A DNA stretch of 31,146 bases. Origin: Bolinopsis microptera. Taxonomy: Eukaryota; Ctenophora; Tentaculata; Lobata; Bolinopsidae. The DNA lies in assembly GCF_026151205.1 (NCBI RefSeq), contig NW_026971842.1, positions 1 through 31,146 of the forward strand, read 5' to 3'. Within the stretch, counting starts at the first letter, position 1. Every line of letters starts with the position of its first letter. The notes under the pieces were generated by a model, which searched no databases, was not told the origin of the DNA, and worked only from the letters and a program-made list of their open reading frames with translations. Below are positions 20,108 through 30,338 of this stretch, piece by piece. A program made the position numbers and the translations under genes.

Positions 20108-21232
20108 GGGTAAGGCACGTAATTTTGTCAGGGTACCTAATTTTGTCATTTTGCTATGAAAAACTGCCTCGGCTCGGAATTTCAGCTTGAAAGAAAAGGT
20201 TTGTGTATAAAAAGAAAGCTTAGACTTTGCTGAAACTGCTCCTACAAAGTTTAAGTTTCTAGCTCTTTTGCATCTGTGTCAAAAATGAAGGCGAAACTGT
20301 TAACCCGAAAAATAAATAAGATCCTTAAAGTTTTCTTAAGGAATTTTCAAAATTTTGATTTATTGCTATTTCAAAAGTAATTGAGCTAGCTTCATGCCAT
20401 TGCATATTTCAAATGTCTTCTACAGCAGAAGTATACGTACAAATTTTCAAGTCTCTAGCGCAATTATTGTTCAAGTTACAGAGGGTGACAAAATTAGGTT
20501 CGATTTTGCAAAAAGTACCTAATTTTGTCAAAAACATTGACCTTTCTCAAATTTCTTGTAAATCACAGATTGTGTTGAAAATGGCCTTATACAACTATTC
20601 TGAAGTTTTTTTGCCCATAGGATATGTATAAGGCACTTATAATAGCATTTAAACACTTATAATAGCATATTTTCGCCGAGAAATATACTGTAATTCTGGG
20701 TTTTAAAGAGCTATTGGTAAATATAGTTTCGTGAATCAGTAACCAATATTGATTCATGCTTCATAGAAAGTTTTCAAGATGCCAGTGGTTTCAGGGGCAT
20801 TTGGGGGCTATTTTCTAAGATTAGATACCCAAAAAGTGTCATCTTTTCATCAAGCTACAAAACTATGAAAACATCATATCTTTGGGATTTTTGAGGTCAA
20901 TGTTGGTAAAAAAGCGCTCGAATGATGCATCCAGGTAGTCTAAAATACCGAGAAACGGTTACTTTTTGCACAATCTTCAAGTGACAAAATTAGGTTCGGG
21001 GTGACAAAATTAAGTAAAGTCACCTAATTTTGTCATTTTTTCAAAATAATTTTTTTCAACATCTTCAACCCCAGCAATTTCGATCATTTTTGTGTTAGAA
21101 CTTGCCTAGACTGTCTACTATAACATGGTGGAGGTTTCATCTAAATCGGAATTTCAGACGAGGTTAAAACCCATGGTTTATATCAGGCAGTCGGAAAATT
21201 GCCAAAAAATGACAAAATTATGTGCTTTACCC
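20108..21232. mobile_element. 1125-bp TA-flanked MITE with eight internal motif copies
   Basis: The ends form terminal inverted repeats of about 23 bp: gggtaaggcacgtaattttg from 20108, and on the other strand gggtaaagcacataattttg from 21232. Both ends are flanked by TA (20106-20107 and 21233-21234), the signature of Tc1/mariner-type insertion. The 13-bp motif cctaattttgtca, or close variants, occurs at 20120-20130, 20136-20148, 20518-20530 and 21023-21035, and inverted at 20486-20498, 20982-20994, 21002-21014 and 21210-21222. Copies are at both ends and in the middle. No transposase frame is present, so it would depend on an element elsewhere. Confidence 0.75.
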
Positions 21233-22156
21233 TAGGTATAATAACCGTAGAAAATTATAATAATTATATAATGATTATTTTTCGTAACGTACGGTAAGGA
21301 CCCCATTTCCATTTTCCATCTCTTCAGAAAAAAATATTTTCAACATAAAACACATTTCTTCGTCTCTCGTCTTCGTCTCTCGTCGAAAGTCCATACTCTT
21401 GTTTAATCCAGCAAATATCTGCACACTATGAAAACTAACCACCTCCCCCGTGTTAGCGAAGGACAATGGACAGGATTTTTGGGGGTTTACCCTCGGTGGG
21501 TGACCTTACTGTGAACTGTGTGTACACTGCACTTCTACAGCCCGTCAATGTCGTCAAAATACTTATTCAAGTTAGTATAGAGTTAATGTAGAGTGCACAT
21601 TTAGTGCACATTTAGTGCAAGTTAAGTGCACATTTAGTGCACATTTAATGCACATTTAGTGCAAGTTAAGTGCACATTTACTGCACATTTAGTGCAAGTT
21701 AAGTGCGCTTCTAGTGAAGAGGTCACTCTCCTGAGTATGCTCTATACTTTTCAGAGCACTATTTGATCTAATTCTTTGTTTTTAAGAAACAACGCTTTTT
21801 ATGTGATACAATTACGCTTTCAAATGATATTTAATGATATATTGCTCTTTTATGGTAATTCACAGAATGAATTAAAATAATTATGCAAAATACCTATTCA
21901 ATAAATCCCTATTAGTATTGTCTGTGGATTTGAAGGTCACAAGAGTACAGATATCCACAAAGCCTCACTTTAGTTTACCACAATAATTCGTGACTAACCA
22001 ACCGACTCAGCTTCAATTTCCACACACAACATTTCCTCTATTGTTTTGTATAATTTAAAACTTTACAATAAAAATCAAAACCTCCCCCCATAATTTGCCG
22101 CATAATTTGCACCTAACACCCAAATGGTCCGCATCTAAAGCAGCCCGTTTATAGCC
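21233..22156. other. Upstream region of the MTCH2-like gene
   Basis: Apart from the 11-bp minisatellite at 21592-21712 this holds no recognisable coding sequence. It should include the promoter and 5' untranslated region of the gene starting at 22157. No TATA box could be chosen with confidence. Confidence 0.4.
21592..21712. repeat. 11-bp minisatellite, eleven units
   Basis: Eleven contiguous 11-bp units fill this segment. Type A is agtgcacattt and type B is agtgcaagtta; the order is A A B A A A' B A A' B C, where primes are single-base variants and C is diverged. B recurs every three or four units, so the array grew partly by copying blocks of units. It lies about 450 bp before the start codon of the MTCH2-like gene. 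Confidence 0.9.
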
Positions 22157-25100
22157 ATGGTTAATGTAGACGGTGACATAGTGCGAATGTTACGCTCGGA
22201 AGCTGGCAAGAACCCTACCGTCAGAATGGCCGGCAGTTTAGCACAAGTTTTGATTTGCAAGCCTTTCCATACTATCTCCATTCTGCTTCAGGTAGCTAAG
22301 TAATAAAACAGAAAATATTTTGTTGTACAAGAAAAGTTTTTTTACTAATAAAGCAAAATTTTCATAATTTAATTAAAACTTTCTGTTCCGATGAGGAAAG
22401 AAAGTTTTTTGAGGAGAGCCGCTCAGACATGGGCACCGTAGTGTGTAAATTATTTCTTTATCTTTTATACAATATCTTTGTCGCATAGTAGCGGGGTAGT
22501 AAATACTGTGTTTCGTTTCGTTTCGTCGTTAAAAAGCTTACCGAATGTCATAAGTTAGGTTCCCCAAATATGAAGAATCCTGCAAAACACTAGCAATATC
22601 ATGTGAGGTATATGATTAGTATGATTGCGGTGACATACTAAAATACCTTGGTGCTGATAGTCATTTAGAACTTTAGAAGTATTTAAAACCTCATTTAACT
22701 TTCTGGGAGGAATCGGGGAAGTCATTAACTTTTTGTTTCCCGATCTGGCTACATTATGAGCCGGAGTACTCCGGCTATAAGAACATTTGTCACCGTTATT
22801 CAGCTATATTAAGTTATATGTATAGTTATGTATAGTTAGCTATATGTATTGTTAACAGGTCACAGCTAGTTGCTTGTTATGTGAAGCATTTGAAATATGC
22901 TATCAATTTGTACTGTATGTGCACTTGTAATATCATGTCCCTATGATATTAGGAGATAATGGAATATTACACTTATTGAATAAGGGTATATAAATGTACT
23001 TGCTCAAATAAGTAAATAAGGAGTTTTCGAGATAGAGGTAATCAAACTTTTAAATCAGCGTTAAACGAAGCTTGCAATTAAAGGTAGTTTGAATTTGTAA
23101 TGTATCAGTTTACTATGTTTAAGTAAGGTAGTGTTTAGTAGAAGCATCATAAAGTCGGTTATACATTCTTAACCGGTTATTAGCAGTAATTAACAGTAAT
23201 TAACCGGTAATTAGCAGTAATTAACCTGTAATTAGCAATTAATCTGTAATTAACCGATAATTAACCGGTAATCAAGCAGTGGTTAGTGTTCTTTATATAA
23301 TACCGGTCGATCACAGTTAACGAATTTTCATCAAACTGATTATTCGTGTTCTTATCACTATAACTTAATTAATTAATTAATTACTTAATTGATTAATAAC
23401 AAAGTAAAATATTTCCAGGTTGGTTACGAGCCACTTCCTCCGACGTTCAGGCAACCGAGCATGTTCTTCTTCTCTGGGGGTTATTACTATCCTAACATCT
23501 TCAAATACATGAAATATTTGGTGAGTTTATTATTTATAAACAATTTCCACGTTTGCAATTATAAATTAATCATATTAAATAACCTTTCTACATCCAGAAA
23601 CACGGCAACTGCGAGGAAATTTGGTACCAATGAGGACAATTTTAGAAAACCCGACCTTTTTTGCAAACAATTTTTTAAAGGGAGACATTTGAATGGGAAG
23701 AAATTTAATATATGAGATAACGTTATATCTTTCTGCCACTAGTAAATAGTGTAATCCCCTCTAATTAACTAATTAAAAACTAACTCTTTAACTAATTAGC
23801 TAATCTCCAGGCAGACAAAGAAGGATCCCGCCTAGTCCTCTACCGAGGTCTGACACCCCGACTAGGAGGGGTCTTCATTACAAACTCTGTCAGGAGTGAG
23901 GTGTTAGCGGCACTTCCAGTTTCTACTAGCAAGTGTCCTCCTGAACAGATTGCTTCTGAGGTAAACTCATTAACTCATTTAAAGTTCATTAGTTAATTGT
24001 TTAATTGATCAGTTCTTATAGTACCTTAATTTCCAAAAATTTGGGCGACAAAAAATTTGAGCGGGCCTCTCGCCCAAATTTTTTGCAGACCAAATTAATT
24101 GCATACATCTTTTCCGTCTGCTAAATTTTTTGCTATAACCAAACTTTTGGCATTTGGCCTGTGGCCCTGAAATCTATAGAAAGATGGCTTTTTCTTCATA
24201 TCCAAGTGAAATAATATTTGAAATTTTAGTTTTCTAATCTGTCCTTCATGGCTTCACCAAGTAAAAAGGCTTATATTTTAAATGAATAGAAATAACTGGA
24301 ACAGGTAACAGCTACTAATAAAACAAATGGCTAGAGCGAGGTACGGATAGCTAGAGATTTAAACAAGATCTGCAAATGGATTATCATCCACCGTAAAGTC
24401 TGATCTACAAGCATCAGTTATACCCGACTTCTCAAAGCCTTTCCTTATGTCATCTGGCCTCCCTTTTAAATATACAAAAAGTTCGTTGATCCAACGAGCG
24501 TGTACTTCACGGATCACTGTCAAGCGGGTATCAATTTTCACACTGTCTGATGAAACTCCTCCATTGAGCTGACACACTATGTTTTTCGCGTACCAATCTT
24601 CTTACTTATTGCGCATGAATTTCTTAGCCAGTCCATTGATAGATATGTCCAGGGGCTGTAGATGATGGGTCATATTAGCTGGTTAATTAAAATTAGACTT
24701 GACCTTTGGTCCGGGTTTACACTTTAAAGTAGTTCGCTACACACAATTATGTACACCTTTGTTTCCCCCAAAGCTAAGCGTATGTGCCGCTTAGTTTGAT
24801 AGATCATGATGTAAACCTTCTAATTTTCTTTCAAACCTTTCGACCATCTGGTGAGGCGTCATAATGATAATTGTATGTGAAAGGGGTATGATAAGATATG
24901 CTGAGTGTAAATAGACTAAACTATTTGATTGAGAGACTAAATATCACTATTGTATATCTATCATTTTGTACTGTGCCATCATCACTGTATTTTTTAGTAG
25001 TTACTGGGCAGATCGTAAATTTCATAATGTGAAACAACTCAGACTACCACCTACATGCTTAAAATTGAAAGCAAAATGACTGGAATAATAATGAATTAAG

Positions 25101-28100
25101 GCAAATATCTAACTGAAATTTTAGTGGAAATCGTTCATTTTTCGAAGAATTTGTGCCCAAATTTTCGGTCGCCCAAATGAGTTCAAATTTTCTGCCCAAA
25201 TTTTTCGGGCTCAAATAAATTGTGCTCAATATAATGGCACACAAATTTTTGGGAACTAAGGTACTCTGTACTAAGATTGAGATTAATTATGATTCATTTT
25301 ATATCTATCATTTAAGAAATGAAAGAAGCACGTCATTATAATTACCCTCTGCAGCTGAAGCGTGGACAGCTTTGGTCAGATAAATAAATACAATAAGAAA
25401 TAAAGTAAAATTTGATACAGCACTTTATCAATAAATATTTATCGGTCAGATGTAGTAACAGTAAAACCTATAAAAAACTTTGACAATGTAGGACAGCAGG
25501 ATACTATACTGTCAATGGATCTACCAAAATAGGTTTTAACAGTAAACCCTAACTAGGTAGGGAGGCAGTGCGCAGCAACAGCTCTAGCAGTGATAACATC
25601 GCATCCTCTGCTAGTTGTTACTAACCGGATGATAGTTTCACTTATTGGGGGAGAGGATAAGTACAGTACTGTCACTGGTGCTATTGCTACTATCTTCACG
25701 TGAGTTGAGGAATGCAGTAAATTTGTTATTTAATTAATTAATTATTTAGTTATTAAACGGTTTTACCTCAACTTGGTTGTTGAGTTGAGGTATTTTAATA
25801 TTTGAGCAAATTACTTTGCTTGGCAGGGATTAAGATTGTAAGTTTCTCTGCTATCAAAGGGGACATCACGGCACGTTTGCATATTATCGTGAAAAGTTTT
25901 TCAAATCAATATTAATTGATAATTCACGTTATATATATAGTTATTAATATTATAATTAATATCTCAGTGAGGAAGGTCTGTTAGGGTTCTACGCGGGTAT
26001 AATCCCACATTTATTGGGAGAGGTATCTGGTAAAGCTATTGAGGTTCTCATTCAAGAGATAGTCGAGAAAATGGAGGTTAGTGAAACGGGTTGGTAATTC
26101 TTGACATTTTAAGATAAGAGAAACCTTGGAATGTTCTTCATTCCATAATTTGTTTATTTTCCTGACAAAAAGCCTAGACCCTAAACCTTATTTTGCAGGA
26201 TTTTATTAAGATAATAATAAATAAACTGTTCAGATAAACAAGAAGTTAGGACTTCCAGCCCCGGCAGAAGGTAAAACTACCCTCCCTGTATCTGCTATTC
26301 ACGGCTTCCTATCATACCCACTACAGGTCAGTTGTAGTGTAACTCTTCCTATCATACCCACTACAGGTCAGTTGTAGTGTAACTTCTATAGAACTAGGTA
26401 GCTGCTTTTAAAAATGTTTGATATTTTGGTGTTTCAAACATTGATACTTAATAGCTGGCTGAATATTCAAATTTAATGTTTAGTTTGCGCTTCAATTTAA
26501 CAATTAAAATTTAAAATTCGAACTCTTCAAAATAATATGTAACTACCCAATACCCATGTAAATATTACATTCATAAATAATAAATAATAAATTCTAACAT
26601 TTATTACACGCTTCGACATTAAAATATACCCAACAAAGATGTACATTTAAGTCATTCAAGCGAGACTTAGTGTTGAAATACCAAGATTATGGACTTTTAT
26701 CAGTTCAGATTTTATGAACAAATATTTGCATGAAGTTCCCAAAATTATGCACTTTCATATCAGTTCAGACTTTATGGACAAATATTAGAAATATTATCAA
26801 AAGCTAGGTGGAAATAAAACGTCTTTAGAGCATTTTTAAAACATTCTACAGATGATAATGATCTCACTGAGTAGGGTAGTTCATTCCAAATTTTTGGTCC
26901 ACAAAACATAAATGCAGCATCCGTTCGTCTGAAATGAGGAGCAGGAGGAACTTTCAACAAATAAAAGTCATCATCTAGTCTGGAACTTTGTCTTCGTACT
27001 ACCCTTAGATTGATGTGTCCTTGTAAGTACTGAGGGGCTATGTTATTAAGACACTTGAAGACCAGAAGTGATATTTTGAACTTGATTCTGAACCGAACAG
27101 GTAAAAAGTGGAGCTTTTTGAGGTAATGCATGATAGGTTCACGTATATTTTTTCCGTAAAGACCAAAAATAAATCTAGCAGCATTGTTCTGTATCTTTTG
27201 TAGCTTATGGAGATTCTTTTCTGTTATACCATAATAGACTGAGTTGCAGTAGTCTATGAAACAGAGAATATTGGAGTGAACTAACTGAACTTTTAGTTCA
27301 TGGGAAAGCTTTGAACCGATTCTTGATAAGTCCCTTTGATTCAAATAACATACTTTGGACACAGCATTTATTTGAGAGTCCAGATTCATTTGGTGATCGA
27401 AAAGGAATCCCAGGTTCTTGGCCTTGCTAACAGGACAGATTGAGAGGTCTCCTAAATCCATTGTATGGATTGGGCTGACATATGGTCCTATATCAATGAA
27501 CTCTGTTTTTTCATCATTCAGTTTTAGGAAGTTAACTGTCATCCATTGCTTTATATCCAGAAAGCAATTTTTCACAGCTGTTAAATCAGGATTAGAACTG
27601 TGAACATCGAAAGCAAAGTACACCTGTGTGTCATCTGCATACAAATGTATCGAGAAACCATATTTTGTGACAATTTCCTCAAGATCTCTGGTATACAATA
27701 TGAACAGTAGTGGTCCTAAAATGGATCCTTGAGGTACACCAATATCCAGATAGCATTCAGAAGATGTGGCTTTTTTAACTTTAACCTTGAATGTGCGATT
27801 ATTAAGGTAACACTGTAACCAGCTGAGTGCTAGTTCTGTAATACCATACGCATTCTTGAGTTTCGTAAGAAGGAGATTATGGTTTATGGTGTCGAAAGCG
27901 GCTGATAGATCTAAGAGTAGAAGCACAACATTCGATTTGCTATCAATCATCATTAGAATATCATTATGTATCTTTGTAACTGCAGTTTCACAACTATGGA
28001 ATTTTCTATAGCCTGATTGATATAATGGGGAAAATAGGTTGTTGACATCAGCATATTCATTTAATTTGCAATGAACTACTTTTTCTAGTATTTTGGACAG

Positions 28101-30225
28101 ATAGGTTAGATTGCTAATCGGTCGATAGTTTTTCAGCTCATCAACATCTAAGGTAGGTTTCTTGAGTCCAGGCCTAATAGATGCTTCTTTTAGGGCAGAT
28201 GGAAACTTTCCGACTCTTAGTGATTCATTCACGATGTAATAGATGATTGGGAGAAGCTCGGGTAAGCAGTTCTTGAAGAGCCAGCGCCACATTGGCATCG
28301 AGTACACTTGATTTATTGGGAAGACTCTTAATTAAGGTTTCAAGTTCTGATAATGAGACTTCCTTAAACTGATCAAGTCTACACTTTGTATTCTCTATCA
28401 AAGTAGAGTTTTGGTACCTTGACCGTTAAGGGAAGTGTTTTGAATTTCCTTCTCAATATTAGAGTAAATGGTTTTTACTTTTTTGTCAAAGAAAGTCTTG
28501 AGTTTTTCAGCCACTTCGATATCTTCACCATTTGGCAGTTTGTTGGAGCCATATTCTTTATCTAAAAGTTTATTTATGACTTTGTAGGTCCCTTTCGAGT
28601 CTCCTTTGCAAGAACTGAGCTGTTTATCATAGTAGCTATCTCTAGCTCGATTGATGGTGATTTCTGCGTCAACACACTTTTCAAAGTGAGTAGTTTTAAA
28701 CTCATCATTCTCTGGATACTTTTTGGCTTTTCGTTTTGCTTTTCTCCTCTCTCTGACAGCAATTTGACATTTTTCATCCCAAAAAATCAGACTTTTCAGC
28801 AGTAAATCGTTTCGTAATAAGTGGGGCATGTTTGTCCAGCACCTGTTCAAGGACATTTTTATAAAGGTTCACAGCCTCATCTAAGGATTGATATTCAGAA
28901 AGGTTAAGCTCTGAACAAAACAGATCTTCCCTGAACTTATCGATGTCAATTTTGCTTAGCTCTCTGACATCTTTTTCTTCATATGTACGAGCTTTATGAA
29001 AATCGAATGAGACTGGGATCTGAAAACTTACTAGATAGTGATCAGAGCTGGTTCCAGTGCTTGTCTCTACCATCATATATCTGTTACAGACAATGAGTCA
29101 CTTACACAGCCTAGAGTAAATAACAAGTCCAATGTCCCACCAGAGATGTGAGTAGGAGAGTCGACATGCTGAAGGAAGCCTTTGCTCTCACAAAGAGCAA
29201 TAAAGTTCTGGGCAACATTATTGTTTAGGTCTTCAACATGGAAATTAAAGTCACCACAAATAATTGGAGATCCAGTTTTAAGCAGAAGATTGTCCAGGTA
29301 TCCATCAAAGTCATCCATAAACTTAGATATTTTTGTTTCATCATATTTTGTTTTGGCCTGAGTGCTGCGATAAACTACGCATAGCCTGATAACCTCACCA
29401 GCAGTTTTAATGACACATTCAAGTACTTCAAAAGATGAATATTTAGTAACATCATTGCGTACAGGCGAAATCACTTTGGGGTTGAAGAGAAAACCAACAC
29501 CACCTCCCCTACCTCTTCGAGGGGCACTGATAATATCAAACCCAAAATCACGAATTTCGGCAAACTTTGCCCGATCATTAGATTTAAGCCAAGTTTCCGT
29601 GATACAACAGATAGAGATCGAGTTATCCTTAAGCATTTCTAGTATGCCACAAGTTTTGTTGCAAAGAGACCTTGCGTTGAAACAACCAATAGAAAGCTGT
29701 AATTTCTGTTGATTAGCACCTAATTTCACATTACGTTTTTTGAAATAAAGTCAGTGTTAGCAGCAATACGTTCAGTTATTTAAATGCTGTTATTTCAGTT
29801 GACTACAACGATAATGACGGTTAACAACTGCGGGTTAGCTGTATCTGATCTCCCTGCTGTACAGGGTACTCAGGAGGGATGGTTCGCTTGTATCAAGGGT
29901 ACGTCAACTTCATATCTCAAACAAAAAGAAATAATTTTATTTATCACACTGTACCCTATTCAATTTTTTTTGACAAAAAATGTATCGACTTAAAAGAACA
30001 AGCTTCTACTAAATATACAAATAATGAACGCTCAAATTATGTTTTATTGTTATTTTTCAAATAAAATAATATTTAAAATAAAATAATATTTAAAAATAAA
30101 CCTTCTGCACAGCTCTGTGGAACTCTGGTAACATTAAAAGAGGTAGTAACCTGATGTTCGCACGTAAAGCAGCCGACCAGTCATGGCACACTCCTCCTAC
30201 ACCTGCTGCTGCCTTCGTCGGTTAG
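22157..30225 (+). CDS. Mitochondrial carrier homolog (MTCH2-type), complete, eight exons
   Basis: Exons 22157-22291, 23419-23520, 23811-23960, 25557-25699, 25968-26076, 26234-26326, 29799-29898 and 30113-30225 join to 945 nt, 314 residues plus TAG (human MTCH2 is about 303). All introns are GT-AG and phases match. Family landmarks are in order: KPFHTISILLQ then VGYEPLPPT (about 35-54), LYRGLTPRLGG (about 88-98), SHPLLVVTNRM in exon 4, EEGLLGFYAGIIPHLLGE (about 178-195), SYPLQ then VNNCGLA at the exon 6/7 junction, and a closing GNIKRGSNL. The carrier signature is degenerate, as in MTCH proteins, which are not metabolite carriers. MTCH2 sits in the outer mitochondrial membrane, acts as an insertase for alpha-helical proteins and binds tBID. 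The start has a strong context (gccATGG). Introns 3 and 6 hold transposons. Confidence 0.92.
22759..22776. repeat. 18-bp perfect palindrome
   Basis: agccggagtactccggct is its own reverse complement. It lies in intron 1 of the MTCH2-like gene and is GC-rich in an AT-rich setting. Its role is unknown. Confidence 0.8.
23170..23283. repeat. Degenerate 10-11-bp tandem repeat in intron 1
   Basis: About ten units related to taattaaccgg and tagcagtaat alternate with variants in which ccgg is replaced by cctg, tctg or ccga. The array is AT-rich and lies about 135 bp before exon 2. Confidence 0.75.
24024..25261 (-). mobile_element. Pogo-like (Tc1/mariner) DNA transposon in intron 3
   Basis: The ends are imperfect terminal inverted repeats: ccttaatttccaaaaatttg from 24024, and on the other strand ccttagttcccaaaaatttg from 25261. 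TA flanks both ends (24022-24023 and 25262-25263). Subterminal copies of gcccaaatttt occur at both ends. The interior holds the C-terminal part of a pogo/Tigger-type transposase on the minus strand. The element is 1238 bp, too short for a full pogo transposase, so it is a deleted copy. Confidence 0.7.
24359..24672 (-). pseudogene. C-terminal fragment of a pogo/Tigger-type transposase
   Basis: Reading the minus strand from about 24672, the frame encodes NMTHHLQPLD, the conserved block of the DDE_1 (pogo/Tigger/jerky) endonuclease domain. After a short GLAKKF stretch there is an in-frame TAA near 24605. The same frame continues with DWYAK and then, at 24577-24359, a region ending in HARWI, GFEKSGI and a Asp/Pro-rich tail, as at the end of pogo transposases. 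The N-terminal DNA-binding domain and first catalytic residues are not seen. The gene is dead by stop and deletion. The superfamily call agrees with the TA target duplication. Confidence 0.65.
25764..25792. repeat. Hairpin in intron 4 related to the exon 4 donor
   Basis: The arms tacctcaact (25764-25773) and agttgaggta (25783-25792) pair perfectly around a 9-nt loop. The right-hand part includes tgagttgagg (25781-25790), identical to the donor-side sequence of intron 4 at 25701-25710. The left arm could therefore pair with the true donor region instead. Confidence 0.7.
26305..26384 (+). repeat. 40-bp tandem duplication across the exon 6 splice donor
   Basis: Two identical, adjacent 40-bp copies cover 26305-26344 and 26345-26384. 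Each carries the last 22 nt of exon 6 and the donor cag|gtcagt. The first donor (26327) gives the reading frame that fits the family, continuing into exon 7 at VNNCGLA. Use of the second donor (26367) would add 40 nt and shift the frame. Confidence 0.95.
26682..29750 (-). mobile_element. Nearly full-length CR1/L2-type LINE in antisense
   Basis: The element runs from just before its endonuclease ORF (29729) to repeats at 26682-26786. No poly(A) is present; instead a segment of about 45 bp, covering the stop codon and ending atcagttcaga...caaatatt, is repeated imperfectly at 26682-26725 and 26740-26786. Short 3' tandem repeats in place of poly(A) are usual in CR1/L2-like elements. ORF1 is absent. 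It sits in intron 6 of the MTCH2-like gene on the opposite strand. Confidence 0.75.
26772..29729 (-). pseudogene. LINE ORF2 (endonuclease plus reverse transcriptase), frameshifted
   Basis: Pieces lie in order on the minus strand. 29729-29073 is the endonuclease, with FNARSL near residue 17, ITETWL at 43-48, GDFN at 159-162 and TLDLLF at 199-204. 29076-28774 continues in another frame with the SDH motif carrying the catalytic histidine. 28856-28398 is the linker with basic residues. A part in another frame (about 28385-28310) carries FKEVSLSELETL. 28307-26772 is the reverse transcriptase, with YRPISNLT at 61-68, LLDLSAAFD at 131-139, GVPQGS at 190-195 and YADD at 223-226, then LHFLPVRFRIKFK and WNELP near the C-terminus. 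At least three frameshifts and a stop break it, each a small lesion, so the copy is recently inactivated, or the indels are sequence errors. Confidence 0.85.
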
Positions 30226-30338
30226 TTTACATCACGTGTTAGTTTACATCACTACATCACGTGTTAGTTTGTATCACGTGTTAGTTTACATCACATGTTA
30301 GTTTTCATCACGTGATATATCACGTGATGCATCACGTG
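30222..30338. repeat. Tandem CACGTG-bearing repeats at the MTCH2-like stop codon
   Basis: Units close to ttagtttacatcacgtg (17 bp) begin at 30222, so the TAG stop at 30223-30225 lies in the first unit. CACGTG occurs at 30233-30238, 30258-30263, 30275-30280, 30309-30314, 30321-30326 and 30333-30338, with one variant CACATG at about 30292-30297. CACGTG is the palindromic E-box bound by bHLH factors of the MYC/MAX, USF and TFE groups. Whether it acts here is unknown. Confidence 0.85.

Larger units (their letters stand above)
22292..23418 (+). other. Intron 1 of the MTCH2-like gene
   Basis: This 1127-bp intron holds an 18-bp palindrome (22759-22776), a degenerate taattaaccgg-type tandem repeat (23170-23283) and a ttaa-rich run just before the acceptor at 23417-23418. 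No transposon ends were found in it. Confidence 0.7.
26327..29798 (+). other. Intron 6 of the MTCH2-like gene
   Basis: At 3472 bp this is the longest intron of the gene. Most of it is an antisense LINE (about 26680-29750). Only about 45 bp separate the 5' edge of the LINE from the acceptor at 29797-29798. The part 26385-26680 is AT-rich and holds nothing recognisable. Confidence 0.8.
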
